From the NCBI GenBank assembly GCA_014189435.1, contig CP050293.1, positions 1,307,001 through 1,371,000 on the forward strand: a stretch of DNA of 64,000 bases, given 5' to 3'. Both the position numbers and the translations under genes were made by a program. Source of the DNA: Mesorhizobium loti (GTDB taxonomy: Bacteria > Pseudomonadota > Alphaproteobacteria > Rhizobiales > Rhizobiaceae). Shown piece by piece: positions 42,509-52,257 of the stretch; position 1 is the stretch's first letter; every line of letters starts with the position of its first letter. Under the pieces are notes generated by a model. It was given only the letters and a program-made list of their open reading frames with translations, did not search any database and was not told the origin of the DNA.

Positions 42509-43696
42509 ATGGTCTATGCAACATCGGACGGATCGATGCGCCAGCGTTTGCGGGTCGGCATGGTGGGCGGCGGTCGCAATGCCTTCATCGGCGCCGTGCA
42601 TCGCCTCGCCATGCGGCTCGACGACCAGATCGCGCTGGTAGCCGGCGCGCTGTCGTCCGATCCTGAAAACGCTGCCGCCTCGGCCGCCGAGATCGGCATC
42701 GCGCCGGAGCGCAGCTATGCCGATTATCGCGTCATGGCGCGCACGGAAGCGGCGCGGCCGGATGGCATCGAGGCGGTGGTCATCGTCACGCCCAATCATC
42801 TGCACGCCCCGATCGCCACGGCCTTCCTCGAAGCCGGCATCGACGTGATCTGCGACAAGCCGCTGTCGACGACGCTGGCCGACGCCGAAGCACTGGTGGC
42901 GCTGGCGCGATTGAAAAAACGCCGCTTCGTCGTCACCCTCAACAACACCGGCTATGCCATGGTCCGCCAGGCGCGCGAGATGGTGGCGGCGGGCGAACTC
43001 GGACGCATCGTGTCCGTGCATGGCGCCTACATCCAGGACTGGCTGACCAAGCCGATCGACGCCGAGGGCCAGAAGCAGGCGGAATGGCGCACTGATCCGG
43101 CACGCGCTGGGCAGTCGGCGGTGCTGGCCGACATCGGCGTGCACGCCTTCAACCTGGCGAGTTTTATCTCGGGCTGCGAGGCCGAGGCGGTGTCGGCCGA
43201 TCTGTTCACCGCCGTGCCGGGACGCCGGCTCGACGACAATGCGCATGTGCTGATGCGCTGGACCGGCGGGGCGCGCGGCACGATCCTGGCCAGCCAGACC
43301 TCGCCCGGCCACTACAATGATCTGTCCGTGCGCATCTATGGCGACAAAGCCGGGCTCGAATGGTCGGGCGCACGGCCGGAGGAGCTGCGCTTCTCCCGCT
43401 ACGGCGAGGAAACCCGCACCCTGGTGCGCGGCGGCCACGGCTCGACCGAAGAGAGCCGGCGTGTGTCGCGCATGCCGGCGGCGCATCCGGAAGGCTATAT
43501 CGAGGCCTTCGCCAATTTCTACCGCGACGCCGCCGACATCATCCGCGCCCACCGCTCGGGTGGTGTGGTGGACCCGGCACGCGCGGCGCAGGTGCCTGAC
43601 GTGGTCGACGGCGCGCGCGGCGTGAAGTTTGTTGCCGCGGCGGTGGATTCGAATGCGGCGGGTGGCGCGTGGACAGCTGCGCGGTTTGGGGGATAG
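42509..43696 (+). CDS. Gfo/Idh/MocA-family oxidoreductase
   Basis: A 395-residue NAD(P)-dependent sugar or inositol oxidoreductase. Rossmann motif VGMVGGGRNAFIGAVHRLA, the EAVVIVTPNHLHAPI strand and the catalytic-site CDKPLSTTLADAEAL are typical. Further on are VLADIGVHAFNLASFISG (catalytic Asp and His) and DNAHVLMRW. ATG 42509 has GAGAGGA before it. It is divergent from the RpiR regulator and so probably belongs to the same catabolic regulon. Confidence 0.9.
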   Translation: MVYATSDGSMRQRLRVGMVGGGRNAFIGAVHRLAMRLDDQIALVAGALSSDPENAAASAAEIGIAPERSYADYRVMARTEAARPDGIEAVVIVTPNHLHAPIATAFLEAGIDVICDKPLSTTLADAEALVALARLKKRRFVVTLNNTGYAMVRQAREMVAAGELGRIVSVHGAYIQDWLTKPIDAEGQKQAEWRTDPARAGQSAVLADIGVHAFNLASFISGCEAEAVSADLFTAVPGRRLDDNAHVLMRWTGGARGTILASQTSPGHYNDLSVRIYGDKAGLEWSGARPEELRFSRYGEETRTLVRGGHGSTEESRRVSRMPAAHPEGYIEAFANFYRDAADIIRAHRSGGVVDPARAAQVPDVVDGARGVKFVAAAVDSNAAGGAWTAARFGG

Positions 43697-43839
43697 CTGT
43701 AAGGTCGCCGGCGCCGTTCCAGCCTCGTACGACAGTGCTGGATAGTTCGATGAAACGAGGGCGCCGCTACCCACAATGTTAAGGATGATGCGGGTTCTTC
43801 GTTGAAAGGGAACCCGCCCGACCGTATTCGGTAACAACG

Positions 43840-44094
43840 ATGCGCAACGTATATCTTTTCCTTGCCGCCAGTCTCGGGTGCCTCCTCCTCGCGGCCGTTT
43901 CTCTGGCGTCGCCCGAAGCCATAGAGGCCACCCTGTTTCCGAATGCCAAGGCGGTCAAAGTGGCACAATGCTCACGCCTTCTTCAAAGCTATCACCACGG
44001 CAACAGGACGATGCCGAAATACGGCACTCCTGAACGCAACCGCTACGAGGATTGCTACTATCTGATCTGCGGCGGAAGCAGATTGGGCGTCTGA
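43840..44094 (+). CDS. Small secreted hypothetical protein
   Basis: An 84-residue protein with a Sec signal (YLFLAASLGCLLLAAVSLAS). The mature part contains CSRLLQSYHHGN and DCYYLICGG, with three cysteines. No known family. The ribosome binding site is weak, so expression is uncertain. It has the length and look of envelope-associated orphans common in rhizobia. Confidence 0.5.
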   Translation: MRNVYLFLAASLGCLLLAAVSLASPEAIEATLFPNAKAVKVAQCSRLLQSYHHGNRTMPKYGTPERNRYEDCYYLICGGSRLGV

Positions 44095-44148
44095 CGATTT
44101 TGTCGATGTCATGGTGGGTGCCTGACGACTTTAGGAGGCTTCCGAAAA

Positions 44149-44631
44149 ATGAACGGCAAAGAGCCTTATCCCTACACCGTACATACAAACCACGAGCTCG
44201 AGATGATGCTCGCTGGAGCCAAGCCCTTTGCCATGTTCGCCCATGAGCGTGTGGGCGGTTTTGAAAAATCCGATGCGTTGGCCAATCAGGATTTCGCACG
44301 GTACGTTGCAAATGGCACGCTGTCGGAACACGTCCGGACCGTTGCGAGACACCGGCCGGATGGCACCCCATTCAACATCGATTGCTACTTCTATGCGCTG
44401 GCTGGTGAGGAATGGAGGGTGGAAGCGTATTCGCTGCTTCTCGACCTCTTAGGTCGTGGTGCCTGGTGCCCTCAGCTGGAATGGCTGGAGGGCAAGCTTC
44501 TCGGATATACCGATGAGCAGAACCTTTATCACCTCTCGCGAACCTATCCGAAAGATCCGTCGATCCCCGAGACTTTTGGGCCGCGCGATCATGCGCGCCC
44601 TCAGTCCGACCTTGATTTGGCAAATGCTTGA
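44149..44631 (+). CDS. Hypothetical cytoplasmic protein
   Basis: A 160-residue protein with no recognised domain. It opens with PYPYTVHTNHELEMMLAGAK, has FNIDCYFYALAGEEWR in the middle and ends with ETFGPRDHARPQSDLDLANA. It has no signal peptide or membrane span. A good Shine-Dalgarno (GGAGG) precedes ATG 44149. The base composition is lower in GC than the neighbours, and there is no obvious operon partner. Confidence 0.65.
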   Translation: MNGKEPYPYTVHTNHELEMMLAGAKPFAMFAHERVGGFEKSDALANQDFARYVANGTLSEHVRTVARHRPDGTPFNIDCYFYALAGEEWRVEAYSLLLDLLGRGAWCPQLEWLEGKLLGYTDEQNLYHLSRTYPKDPSIPETFGPRDHARPQSDLDLANA

Positions 44632-44654
44632 CAAGCTCTCCTTTCCTGACGCTA

Positions 44655-44689
44655 CTGCCGTCTGCCGTCTGCCGTCTGCCGTCTGCCGC
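44655..44689. repeat. Short tandem repeat (CTGCCGT)x4-5
   Basis: Four perfect copies of CTGCCGT and a fifth ending CTGCCGC lie between the hypothetical gene and the tiny RiPP-like gene. The unit is close to the CTGCCTA repeats at 50.4 kb. Copy number may vary between strains. Confidence 0.85.
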
Positions 44690-44708
44690 TCGGGCGTGGG
44701 GACTTGCC

Positions 44709-44795
44709 GTGAAGAAAAAATATGAGAAGCCGGTGCTCGCCAAGCGCGAGGTGCTGTCCGCCGTGACCGCTAGCCCACCCAGTTCTGCCCACTGA
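44709..44795 (+). CDS. Putative RiPP precursor peptide (very short)
   Basis: A 28-codon frame starting with GTG (GGGGA six bases upstream). The peptide begins KKKYEKPVLAKREVLSAVTA and ends SPPSSAH. The Y-x-x-P-x-L motif followed ten residues later by T matches the lasso/RiPP leader signature YxxPxLx3Gx5T, with Glu in place of Gly. Rhizobia carry many orphan peptides of this KKxYxKPxL...LSAVTA type annotated as putative RiPP precursors. The C-terminal core is short and could be truncated. No cyclase, B-protein or other maturation enzyme lies in the window. Confidence 0.45.
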   Translation: MKKKYEKPVLAKREVLSAVTASPPSSAH

Positions 44796-45143
44796 CTGAA
44801 GCCGTGACAGAATTCATCCGCTGCCGCGAGGCGGCGGGCTTTTGCGCGTCGAGTTAAATCCTGCGAACGCTGATGTGACCGAAGGCTTGGGCTCCCGCCG
44901 GGCAGGGGGCTTGCCTTGGCCTGAACAACCAGCAAGGCTGGCGCGGTTCTGCCCGAATATCGCCTCTCCTTGTCCCTCTCCCGGTTAAAAAAGTATCATC
45001 CGTTGCCCTGAATCGTGGTGGCGCCTGTTGTCATGAGCCGATACCGTGGCTCTTGAAATGCAGAGCCGAAACCAATTCGGCCGGGTTTAGGGAATGTGGG
45101 CCGAATGCGGCAACGATCCGTGCCGGCCCGGGAGGAAACGGAC
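44796..45143. other. Non-coding gap before the AraC gene
   Basis: About 350 bases between the RiPP-like gene and the AraC-family gene. I see only the ribosome binding site GGGAGGAAA directly before 45144 and no convincing gene or hairpin. Confidence 0.4.
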
Positions 45144-46028
45144 ATGGAACCGGACCTGGAAGTTGTCCAGATACGACGCGGTGAGTCCTTCAAGGCGTGG
45201 TCGCATGGCTACCCCTTCCACACGGTGCGCTGGCATTTCCATCCCGAATATGAACTGCATCAGGTGATCTTCACCAACGGCCGCTATTTCGTCGGCGACT
45301 TCATCGGCGAGTTCGAGCCGGGCAATCTGGTGCTGACCGGGCCGAACCTGCCGCACAATTGGGTCAGCGATATCCCCAGGGACAGCTCGATTCCGCTGCG
45401 CGGCCGCATCATCCAGTTTTCGGAAAGTTTTATCGGCGACGCCATGCATGTGCTGCCGGAGCTGGCGGGGCTGGGGCACCTGCTCGAAGCGTCGCGGCGC
45501 GGCGTCTTGTTTTCCAGCCGCACCAGCAAGGCGCTGGCGCCGCTGATGGAAGAGATGATGCAGGCGCAGGGCGTGCGCCGCATCGAGCTGTTCATGATGA
45601 TCGCGGGCCTGCTCAGCCGCGCCCAGGAATTCCAGCTTTTGGCCAGCGCCAGCTACCGGCCCGATCCCTCGGGCTACATGACCGCCGGCATGAACAAGGC
45701 GCTCGCCTATATCAGGGAGAACCTGACGCAGTTGTTCGACGAGGCGGATCTTGCTGCCATTGCCGGCCAGTCGACCGGCGCCTTCTCGCGCTCGTTTCGC
45801 CGTCATACCGGCATGTCGCTGGTGCAATATGTCAAGCGGCTGCGCATCAACCTCGCCTGCCAGATCCTGATGAGCGACGAGCAGGCCTCGATCACCGACA
45901 TCTGCTACGAGGTCGGCTTCAACAACCTGTCCAATTTCAACCGGCAGTTCCTGGCGGAGAAGGGCATGCCGCCCTCCCGCTTCAGGCGGCTGCTGGCCGA
46001 CAACATCAACGCGGGCAAAGCCGCTTAA
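45144..46028 (+). CDS. AraC-family transcriptional regulator
   Basis: A 294-residue regulator. N-terminal cupin-like effector domain: YPFHTVRWHFHPEYELHQVI and GNLVLTGPNLPHNWVSD. The C-terminal AraC DNA-binding domain has two helix-turn-helices: LADLAAIAGQSTGAFSRSFR-like (first) and ITDICYEVGFNNLSNFNRQF (second), ending with GMPPSRFRRLL. ATG 45144 follows GGGAGGAAACGGAC and is preferred over an ATG 16 codons earlier. It precedes the ribitol transporter operon on the same strand and is its likely activator. Confidence 0.88.
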   Translation: MEPDLEVVQIRRGESFKAWSHGYPFHTVRWHFHPEYELHQVIFTNGRYFVGDFIGEFEPGNLVLTGPNLPHNWVSDIPRDSSIPLRGRIIQFSESFIGDAMHVLPELAGLGHLLEASRRGVLFSSRTSKALAPLMEEMMQAQGVRRIELFMMIAGLLSRAQEFQLLASASYRPDPSGYMTAGMNKALAYIRENLTQLFDEADLAAIAGQSTGAFSRSFRRHTGMSLVQYVKRLRINLACQILMSDEQASITDICYEVGFNNLSNFNRQFLAEKGMPPSRFRRLLADNINAGKAA

Positions 46029-46127
46029 CGGAGGAGCCAGGGAGGAACCAAGGGAGGAACAACACTTTTTCGCCTGAAGACGTGGCCCGCATGACGCGGT
46101 CCGCGATGGAGAGCGCTTGTCTTGAAA

Positions 46128-46147
46128 ATCCTCCGTCAGCGGAGGAT
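46128..46147. other. Hairpin between the AraC gene and the binding-protein gene
   Basis: ATCCTCC, six bases, GGAGGAT forms a small stem in the 251-base spacer. It may act as a weak terminator after the AraC gene or an RNA hairpin. The spacer also has three GGAGGA-like runs near 46030-46060. Confidence 0.35.
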
Positions 46148-46279
46148 GCCGGCGCGGCTCGAAGGGCCGGCGCCGGGCCCTGGTCCCCAATTGCAGTTGG
46201 GGCGAGGGCGGAAGCGTGTCTTCACACCAAAGCAGTCAACGACCTTCTTACAACCATATCCAGAAACGGAGAAGACCGA

Positions 46280-47362
46280 ATGACCAAACTTTCATTGAAA
46301 TCCGCTGGGAAATCCGCCGGCATGGCAGCAATTGCGCTGTCGCTGCTGGCCGGCACCGCCGCGATCGCCAGGGCCGCTGAGGTCACCGACGCCACCGTCG
46401 CCTTCCTGATGCCCGACCAGGCCTCGACCCGCTACGAACAGCATGATTATCCCGGCTTTGCCGCCGAGATGAAGAAGCTGTGCCCGGGCTGCAAGGTGCT
46501 CTACCAGAATGCCGATGCCGACGCCTCGCGCCAGCAGCAGCAGTTCAACTCGGTGATATCGCAGGGCGCCAAGGCGATCGTGCTCGACCCCGTCGACTCG
46601 ACCGCCGCCGCCTCGCTGGTCAAGCTGGCGCAGAGTCAGGGCATCAAGGTCATCGCCTATGACCGGCCGATCCCGACCGCACCTGCCGACTTCTATGTCT
46701 CGTTCAACAATGAAGGCATCGGCAAGGCCATCGCCGACTCGCTGGTCGAGCACCTGAAGGCGCTGAAGGTCGATCCCGCCACCGGCGGCGTGCTGCAGAT
46801 CAACGGCTCGCCGACCGACGCTGCGGCCGGCCTGATCAAGAAGGGCATCCATGCAGGCCTCGACAACAGCGGCTACCAGATCCTGGCCGAATACGACACG
46901 CCGGAATGGGCGCCGCCGAAGGCGCAGCAATGGGCCGGCGGCCAGATCACCCGCTTCGGGCCGAAGATCCTCGGCGTGGTCGCCGCCAATGACGGCACCG
47001 GTGGCGGCGCCATCGCCGCCTTCAAGGCGGCCGGCGTCGATCCCGTGCCGCCGGTGACCGGCAATGACGCGACGATCGCGGCTCTGCAGCTGATCATCGC
47101 CGGCGACCAGTACAACACCATCTCCAAGCCGAGCGAGATCGTGGCGGCGGCCGCCGCCAACATCGCCGTCAAGCTGCTTTCGGGCGAGACGCCGAAGGCC
47201 GAGATGACGCTGTACGACACGCCCTCGCAGCTGTTCACGCCAGCTGTTGTGACGCAGGAAAACCTGAAGGCCGAGATCATCGACAAGAAGATCAACACCG
47301 CGGCTGAACTGTGCGTCGATCGTTACGCGGAAGGCTGCAAGAAGCTGGGCATCGGGAACTGA
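46280..47362 (+). CDS. Sugar/polyol ABC transporter substrate-binding protein
   Basis: A 360-residue periplasmic binding protein (RbsB/XylF-like). Signal peptide AGMAAIALSLLAGTAAIARA, cleaved near AAE. The mature start TVAFLMPDQASTRYEQHDYP, then KVIAYDRPI, GPKILGVVAANDGTGGGAIA and GNDATIAALQLIIAGDQYNT are XylF/ChvE-type landmarks. In an operon with ribitol dehydrogenase and ribulokinase, so ribitol (or another pentitol) is the probable ligand, an inference from context. The following ATPase gene lies after a 187-base spacer with a palindromic repeat. Confidence 0.87.
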   Translation: MTKLSLKSAGKSAGMAAIALSLLAGTAAIARAAEVTDATVAFLMPDQASTRYEQHDYPGFAAEMKKLCPGCKVLYQNADADASRQQQQFNSVISQGAKAIVLDPVDSTAAASLVKLAQSQGIKVIAYDRPIPTAPADFYVSFNNEGIGKAIADSLVEHLKALKVDPATGGVLQINGSPTDAAAGLIKKGIHAGLDNSGYQILAEYDTPEWAPPKAQQWAGGQITRFGPKILGVVAANDGTGGGAIAAFKAAGVDPVPPVTGNDATIAALQLIIAGDQYNTISKPSEIVAAAAANIAVKLLSGETPKAEMTLYDTPSQLFTPAVVTQENLKAEIIDKKINTAAELCVDRYAEGCKKLGIGN

Positions 47363-47397
47363 CCGCGACCCTTGCCCGCTCCGCTGTCTGGCCGCCA

Positions 47398-47446
47398 GAC
47401 CATGATCCCGAAAAGTGGGACCCGGTTTTCGGGTAAGATCATGGTC
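47398..47446. repeat. Rhizobial palindromic intergenic repeat
   Basis: GACCATGATCCCGAAAAGTG, then GGACCCGGTTTTCGGGTAAG, ending ATCATGGTC: a 49-base imperfect palindrome with GACCATGATC / GATCATGGTC ends and CCCGAAAA / TTTTCGGG inside. Very common in Rhizobiales intergenic DNA. It lies between the binding-protein and ATPase genes, where it may attenuate downstream expression. Confidence 0.7.
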
Positions 47447-47549
47447 CAACAACAAACCAGAGTCACCCCGAATGCATCGGGGTGGCTCTGGTGGTGGCCA
47501 GGCAGCGCTCATCCGATATTTTTGAACCGGTTTTGAAAGGCTTCCTGGC

Positions 47550-48371
47550 ATGATCGACACCCCGGACGGACCGGTTCCGACAGGCGAGCTGGTGCTCAGC
47601 CTGCGCGGCGTTTCGAAGAATTTCGGCGCCGTCTCGGCGCTCACCGACATCGATCTCGATGTCCATGCCGGTGAGGTGGTGGCGCTGGTCGGCGACAATG
47701 GCGCCGGCAAGTCGACGCTGGTGAAGATCCTGGCCGGCGTGCATCAGCCCAGTTCGGGAACCATCAGCTTTCGCGGCAAGCAGGTCGCGCTTGCCGATCC
47801 GAGTGCGGCGCTGACGCTCGGCATCGCCACCGTGTTCCAGGATCTGGCGCTGTGCGAGAACCTCGACATCGTCGCCAACATCTTCCTCGGCCGCGAACTC
47901 AACCCGCTGCGGCTGGACGAGGTGGCGATGGAGGTGCGCGCTTGGACGCTGCTCAACGAGCTGTCGGCGCGCATCCCGAGTGTCCGCGAAGTGGTCGCGT
48001 CGCTGTCGGGCGGCCAGCGCCAGACGGTGGCGATCGCCCGCTCGCTGCTGCTCGAACCCAAGCTCATCCTGCTCGACGAGCCGACGGCGGCCCTTGGCGT
48101 GGCACAGACAGCGGAAGTGCTCAACCTGATCGAGCGCGTGCGCGACCGCGGCCTCGGCGTCGTCATCATCAGCCACAACATGGAAGACGTGCGCGCCGTC
48201 GCTGACCGCATCGTCGTGCTGCGGCTTGGCCGCAACAACGGCATCTTCTCGCCCGACGCCTCGAACCAGGAACTGGTCAGCGCCATCACCGGCGCGTCGA
48301 ACAATTCGGTGTCGCGGCGCGCCGAGCGCAGACAGGCCAGGCAAGACCAAAACCAGGAGCCACGCCCATGA
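47550..48371 (+). CDS. ABC transporter ATP-binding protein, single domain
   Basis: A 273-residue ABC ATPase. Walker A GDNGAGKSTLVKILAGV, signature LSGGQRQTVAIARSLL and Walker B LILLDEPTAALG, plus the switch histidine in VVIISHNMEDV. Only one nucleotide-binding domain is present, as in the fructose transporter FrcA of rhizobia, so two copies should dimerise. Its stop overlaps the permease start by 4 bases. Confidence 0.9.
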   Translation: MIDTPDGPVPTGELVLSLRGVSKNFGAVSALTDIDLDVHAGEVVALVGDNGAGKSTLVKILAGVHQPSSGTISFRGKQVALADPSAALTLGIATVFQDLALCENLDIVANIFLGRELNPLRLDEVAMEVRAWTLLNELSARIPSVREVVASLSGGQRQTVAIARSLLLEPKLILLDEPTAALGVAQTAEVLNLIERVRDRGLGVVIISHNMEDVRAVADRIVVLRLGRNNGIFSPDASNQELVSAITGASNNSVSRRAERRQARQDQNQEPRP

Positions 48372-49627
48372 GCCGCGAAGCCGAACAGGCCGCCCCCGCG
48401 CCGCCGCAGCTCGACCGCGCCGATGTGCGCGTCAAGCACGAGGCGGGGATCGGCGGCGCCATCCGCAGGTTCTTCGATCGGGTCCGCTCGGGCGATCTCG
48501 GCTCGCTGCCGGTCATCGTCGGGCTGGTCATCATCTGGACGGTGTTCGCCAGCATCAACCCGATCTTCCTGTCGAGCAGCAATCTGGTCAATTTGCTTTT
48601 CGATTGCTCCACCGTCGGCGTCATCGCGCTCGGCATCGTCTGCGTCCTGATGGTCGGCGAGATCGACCTGTCTGTCGGCTCGATCAGTGGTTTTGCCTCG
48701 GCGATGGTCGGCACGCTGTGGGTCAACCAGGGCTGGCCGGTGGCGCTCGCCATCCTCGCCGCCGTCGCCGTCGGCGGCTTCATCGGCGCGCTCTATGCGC
48801 TGCTGTTCAACCGGCTCGGCATGCCGAGCTTCGTCTCGACGCTGGCCGGCCTGCTGGCGGTGCTCGGCCTGCAGCTCTACATCCTGGGCTCGACCGGCTC
48901 GATCAACCTGCCTTACGGCTCGAACCTGGTGAATTTCGGCCAGCTGCTGATGATGCCGAAATTCGTGTCGTTCGGACTGGCGGCCGTGCCCGGCATCGTC
49001 ATGCTGGTCACCGGCCTGCGCACCGTCGCGCGCCGCCGCGCCGCCAATCTGTCGGCGCCGTCGACCGGGGGGCTCGTCACGCGGGCGATCGTGATCACGG
49101 CCATCCTCGAACTCATCGTCTTCTATCTCAACCAGGCGCGGGGCATTCCGTGGATGTTCGGGCTGTTCGTCGGCCTGGTCATATCCATGCACTACGCGCT
49201 GACGCGGACCAAATGGGGCCGCTCGATGTCGGCCGTCGGCGGCAACCGCGAGGCGGCGCGGCGCGCCGGCATCAATGTGCGGCTGATCTATTCCAGCGCC
49301 TTCGTGCTGTGCTCGATGCTGGCCGCTTTCGGCGGCGTGCTGTCGGCGGCCCGCCTTGCCTCGGCCAGCCAGCAGGCAGGCACCGGCGACGTCAATCTCA
49401 ACGCCATCGCGGCGGCCGTCATCGGCGGCACCAGCCTGTTCGGCGGTCGCGGCAGCGCCTATTCGGCACTGCTCGGCATCATCGTCATCCAGTCGATCGC
49501 CAGCGGCCTGACGCTGCTCGATCTGTCCTCGTCGCTTCGGTACATGATCACCGGCGCCGTGCTTGCCATCGCAGTCATCGTCGACTCGCTGGCACGCCGC
49601 TCGCGTGTCTCGCATGGCCGGGCCTGA
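48368..49627 (+). CDS. ABC transporter permease (XylH/FrcC-like)
   Basis: A 419-residue permease of the sugar family with about ten hydrophobic segments: [40 protein letters not shown] and [20 protein letters not shown]. An N-terminal acidic, proline-rich cytoplasmic tail ([20 protein letters not shown]) is typical of XylH-type permeases. It overlaps the ATPase start-stop by 4 bases, and the ribitol dehydrogenase gene follows after 22 bases. Confidence 0.88.
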   Translation: MSREAEQAAPAPPQLDRADVRVKHEAGIGGAIRRFFDRVRSGDLGSLPVIVGLVIIWTVFASINPIFLSSSNLVNLLFDCSTVGVIALGIVCVLMVGEIDLSVGSISGFASAMVGTLWVNQGWPVALAILAAVAVGGFIGALYALLFNRLGMPSFVSTLAGLLAVLGLQLYILGSTGSINLPYGSNLVNFGQLLMMPKFVSFGLAAVPGIVMLVTGLRTVARRRAANLSAPSTGGLVTRAIVITAILELIVFYLNQARGIPWMFGLFVGLVISMHYALTRTKWGRSMSAVGGNREAARRAGINVRLIYSSAFVLCSMLAAFGGVLSAARLASASQQAGTGDVNLNAIAAAVIGGTSLFGGRGSAYSALLGIIVIQSIASGLTLLDLSSSLRYMITGAVLAIAVIVDSLARRSRVSHGRA

Positions 49628-49649
49628 ACCCATCAACAGGAAGCAAGAC

Positions 49650-50378
49650 ATGAGCGAAGAACTGTCCGGAAAAGTTGCCGCCGTCACCGGCGCGGCATCA
49701 GGCATCGGTCTCGAATGCGCCAGATACATGCTGGCGGCCGGCGCCACCGTGGTGCTGGTCGATCGTGCCGAGGCGACGCTGAATACACTGTGTGCCGAGC
49801 TCGGCCCCAAGGCGATCCCGCTGGTGATCGACCTGATGCAGCCGGCAAGCGTCGCCAGCATGATGCCGCAAATTCTGGAGAAGACCGGCCAGCTCGATAT
49901 CTTCCATGCCAATGCCGGCGCCTATGTCGGCGGCGAGGTGGCGACCGGCGATCCCGATGCCTGGGACCGGATGCTCAACCTCAACATCAATGCCTGCTTC
50001 CGCTCGATACAGGCGGTGCTGCCGCACATGATCGAACGCAAGACCGGCGACATCATCGTCACCAGTTCGATCGCCGGGCTGGTTCCGGTGGTCTGGGAGC
50101 CGATCTACACGGCCTCCAAGCACGCCGTGCAGGCCTTCGTCCACACGGTGCGCCGGCAGGTCGCCAAGCACGGCCTGCGCGTCGGCGCGGTGGCGCCCGG
50201 CCCGGTGGTGACGGCGCTGGTCAGCGACTGGCCGAAGGCGAAGCTCGAGGAAGAGCTCGCCGCCGGCGGCCTGATGCAGCCGCGCGAGGTGGCCGAGGCT
50301 GTCATGTTCATGCTGACCCGCCCGCGCAATGTGACGATACGGGATCTGGTGATTTTACCGCAGAGCAATGATTTGTGA
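49650..50378 (+). CDS. rbtD: Ribitol 2-dehydrogenase
   Basis: A 242-residue short-chain dehydrogenase that oxidises ribitol to D-ribulose with NAD. It closely follows the Klebsiella RbtD sequence: [54 protein letters not shown], the [20 protein letters not shown] active-site helix and [12 protein letters not shown] at the C-terminus. Ribulokinase follows, giving a two-step path to D-ribulose 5-phosphate. ATG 49650 has AACAGGAAG before it. Between it and rbtK lie inverted arrays of short tandem repeats. Confidence 0.9.
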   Translation: MSEELSGKVAAVTGAASGIGLECARYMLAAGATVVLVDRAEATLNTLCAELGPKAIPLVIDLMQPASVASMMPQILEKTGQLDIFHANAGAYVGGEVATGDPDAWDRMLNLNINACFRSIQAVLPHMIERKTGDIIVTSSIAGLVPVVWEPIYTASKHAVQAFVHTVRRQVAKHGLRVGAVAPGPVVTALVSDWPKAKLEEELAAGGLMQPREVAEAVMFMLTRPRNVTIRDLVILPQSNDL

Positions 50379-50508
<130 letters not shown>

Positions 50509-50534
50509 TTCGCCCAGCTTGAGAGAATGAAACT

Positions 50535-52139
50535 ATGCCGCATTTCTATCTCGGCATCGACGTCGGCACTGGCAGCGCGCGGGCCGGAGTGTTCGACCAC
50601 ACGGGAAACCTGCTTGCCTCCGCCAAGCAGGACATCGAGGTCTGGCGCGAGGCCGGCGACATTGTCGAGCAGTCGAGCAACGACATCTGGCGGGCGGTGT
50701 GCACGGCCACGCGTGAAGCGGTCGCTCAATCGGGCGTGGCACCCGAGGCCATCGCCGGCATTGGTTTCGACGCCACCTGTTCGCTGGTGGTGCTGGGCGA
50801 GGGCGGTGTGCCTTTGCCGGTCAGCAAATCGGGAAATCCCGAACGCAACATCATCGTCTGGATGGATCATCGCGCAGTCGAGCAGACGCGCCGCATCAAC
50901 CGCAGCGGCGAGGCGGTGCTGAATTATGTCGGCGGCGTCATCTCGCCAGAGATGGAAACGCCGAAACTCCTGTGGCTGGCGGAAAACCTGCCCGCCACCT
51001 TCAATGCCGCCTGGCAGTTCATGGACCTTGCCGACTTCCTCACCTGGCGGGCGACCGGCAGCCTTGCCCGTTCGGTCTGCACGGTGACCTGCAAATGGAC
51101 CTATCTCGCGCATGAAAGCCGCTGGGACGAGACGTATTTCCGCAAGATCGGCCTCAGCGCGCTGGCCGACGAGGGGTTCGCGCGCATCGGCACCGAGATC
51201 GTGCCGGCCGGTGCCGCACTCGGCAGCGGATTGACCGCGCAGGCGGCGTCGGACCTCGGCCTTGTCCCCGGCACGGCGGTGGCGGCCGGGCTGATCGACG
51301 CGCATGCCGGCGGTGTCGGCACGGTCGGCGCGCGCGGCGATTTCGGCAGCGTTTTGTCGCGCATGGCCTATGTCTTCGGCACCTCGGCCTGCACCATGTC
51401 GTCGACCGCCGAGCCTGCCTTCGTCGACGGCGTCTGGGGTCCGTATTTCTCGGCCATGGTGCCGGGCCTGTGGTTGAACGAGGGCGGCCAGTCGGCGGCG
51501 GGCGCGGCCATCGACCATCTGGTGCGTATGCACCCTGCAGCCGGCGAAGCGGCGGCCAAGGCGCAAGCCGAGGGGCTCAGCCTCAGCGCCTGGCTGTCGC
51601 TACAGGCGCAAAGCCGCAACGGGGCCGCGTCGACGCCGGCGCTGGTCGGCGGCATGCATGTCGTGCCGGAGTTTCTCGGCAACCGCGCGCCTTTCGCCGA
51701 TCCGGACGCGCGTGCGCTGATTGCCGGGCTCGATCTCGACACCAGCCTCGACAGCCTGGTCGGGCTCTATGTCGCCGGGGTTTGCGGGCTAGGCTACGGC
51801 GCGCGCCAGATCGTGCGGGCCGAGCATGACAAGGGCATTCCGGTCGACACCATCGTCGTCAGCGGCGGCGCCGGCCAAAGCCCGCTGGTGCGCCAGTTGC
51901 TTGCCGACACGACAGGCATGGTGGTGGTGGCGTCGACCTCGCCGGAGCCGGTGCTGCTCGGCTCGGCGATGCTGGGTGCGGTCGCCGCCGCGACCTACAA
52001 GGATCTGGTGACGGCGATGGCCGGCATGTCGGAACTCGGCGAGGTTTATCATCCCAATGCCGCGCTGGCGGACTGGCACGCCAAGCGGTTCGCCGCGTTC
52101 GAGCTGCTGCAGCAAACCGGCAAGGCGATCCGAGGCTGA
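50535..52139 (+). CDS. rbtK: D-ribulokinase (FGGY family)
   Basis: A 534-residue sugar kinase that phosphorylates D-ribulose to D-ribulose 5-phosphate. N-terminal phosphate-binding LGIDVGTGSARAGVF; substrate-domain IAGIGFDATCSLVVLG and VWMDHRAVEQTRRIN; then CKWTYLAHESRWDETYF; C-terminal ATP-binding GMHVVPEFLGNRAP and IVVSGGAGQSPLVRQLLADT. The combination matches the ribulo/ribitol FGGY branch. Adjacent to ribitol dehydrogenase. A CTCCTG...CAGGAG hairpin follows at 52149-52170. Confidence 0.87.
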   Translation: MPHFYLGIDVGTGSARAGVFDHTGNLLASAKQDIEVWREAGDIVEQSSNDIWRAVCTATREAVAQSGVAPEAIAGIGFDATCSLVVLGEGGVPLPVSKSGNPERNIIVWMDHRAVEQTRRINRSGEAVLNYVGGVISPEMETPKLLWLAENLPATFNAAWQFMDLADFLTWRATGSLARSVCTVTCKWTYLAHESRWDETYFRKIGLSALADEGFARIGTEIVPAGAALGSGLTAQAASDLGLVPGTAVAAGLIDAHAGGVGTVGARGDFGSVLSRMAYVFGTSACTMSSTAEPAFVDGVWGPYFSAMVPGLWLNEGGQSAAGAAIDHLVRMHPAAGEAAAKAQAEGLSLSAWLSLQAQSRNGAASTPALVGGMHVVPEFLGNRAPFADPDARALIAGLDLDTSLDSLVGLYVAGVCGLGYGARQIVRAEHDKGIPVDTIVVSGGAGQSPLVRQLLADTTGMVVVASTSPEPVLLGSAMLGAVAAATYKDLVTAMAGMSELGEVYHPNAALADWHAKRFAAFELLQQTGKAIRG

Positions 52140-52257
52140 GACAAGCGGCTCCTGTCTGCTTTGTCAGGAGTGTGGCGAGCACCGCTTGGCGGTTTGGCCG
52201 GAAGCTGGCAGCTTTGTTCCGTCGCGACGACGGTAGGCGGCAGGAGCAGGAGGCCTG

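Noticed and set aside
47744..49912. A 722-residue minus-strand frame opposite the ribitol transporter
   Set aside because: Composition dominated by Arg, Asp and Gln from reversed membrane codons; no domain.
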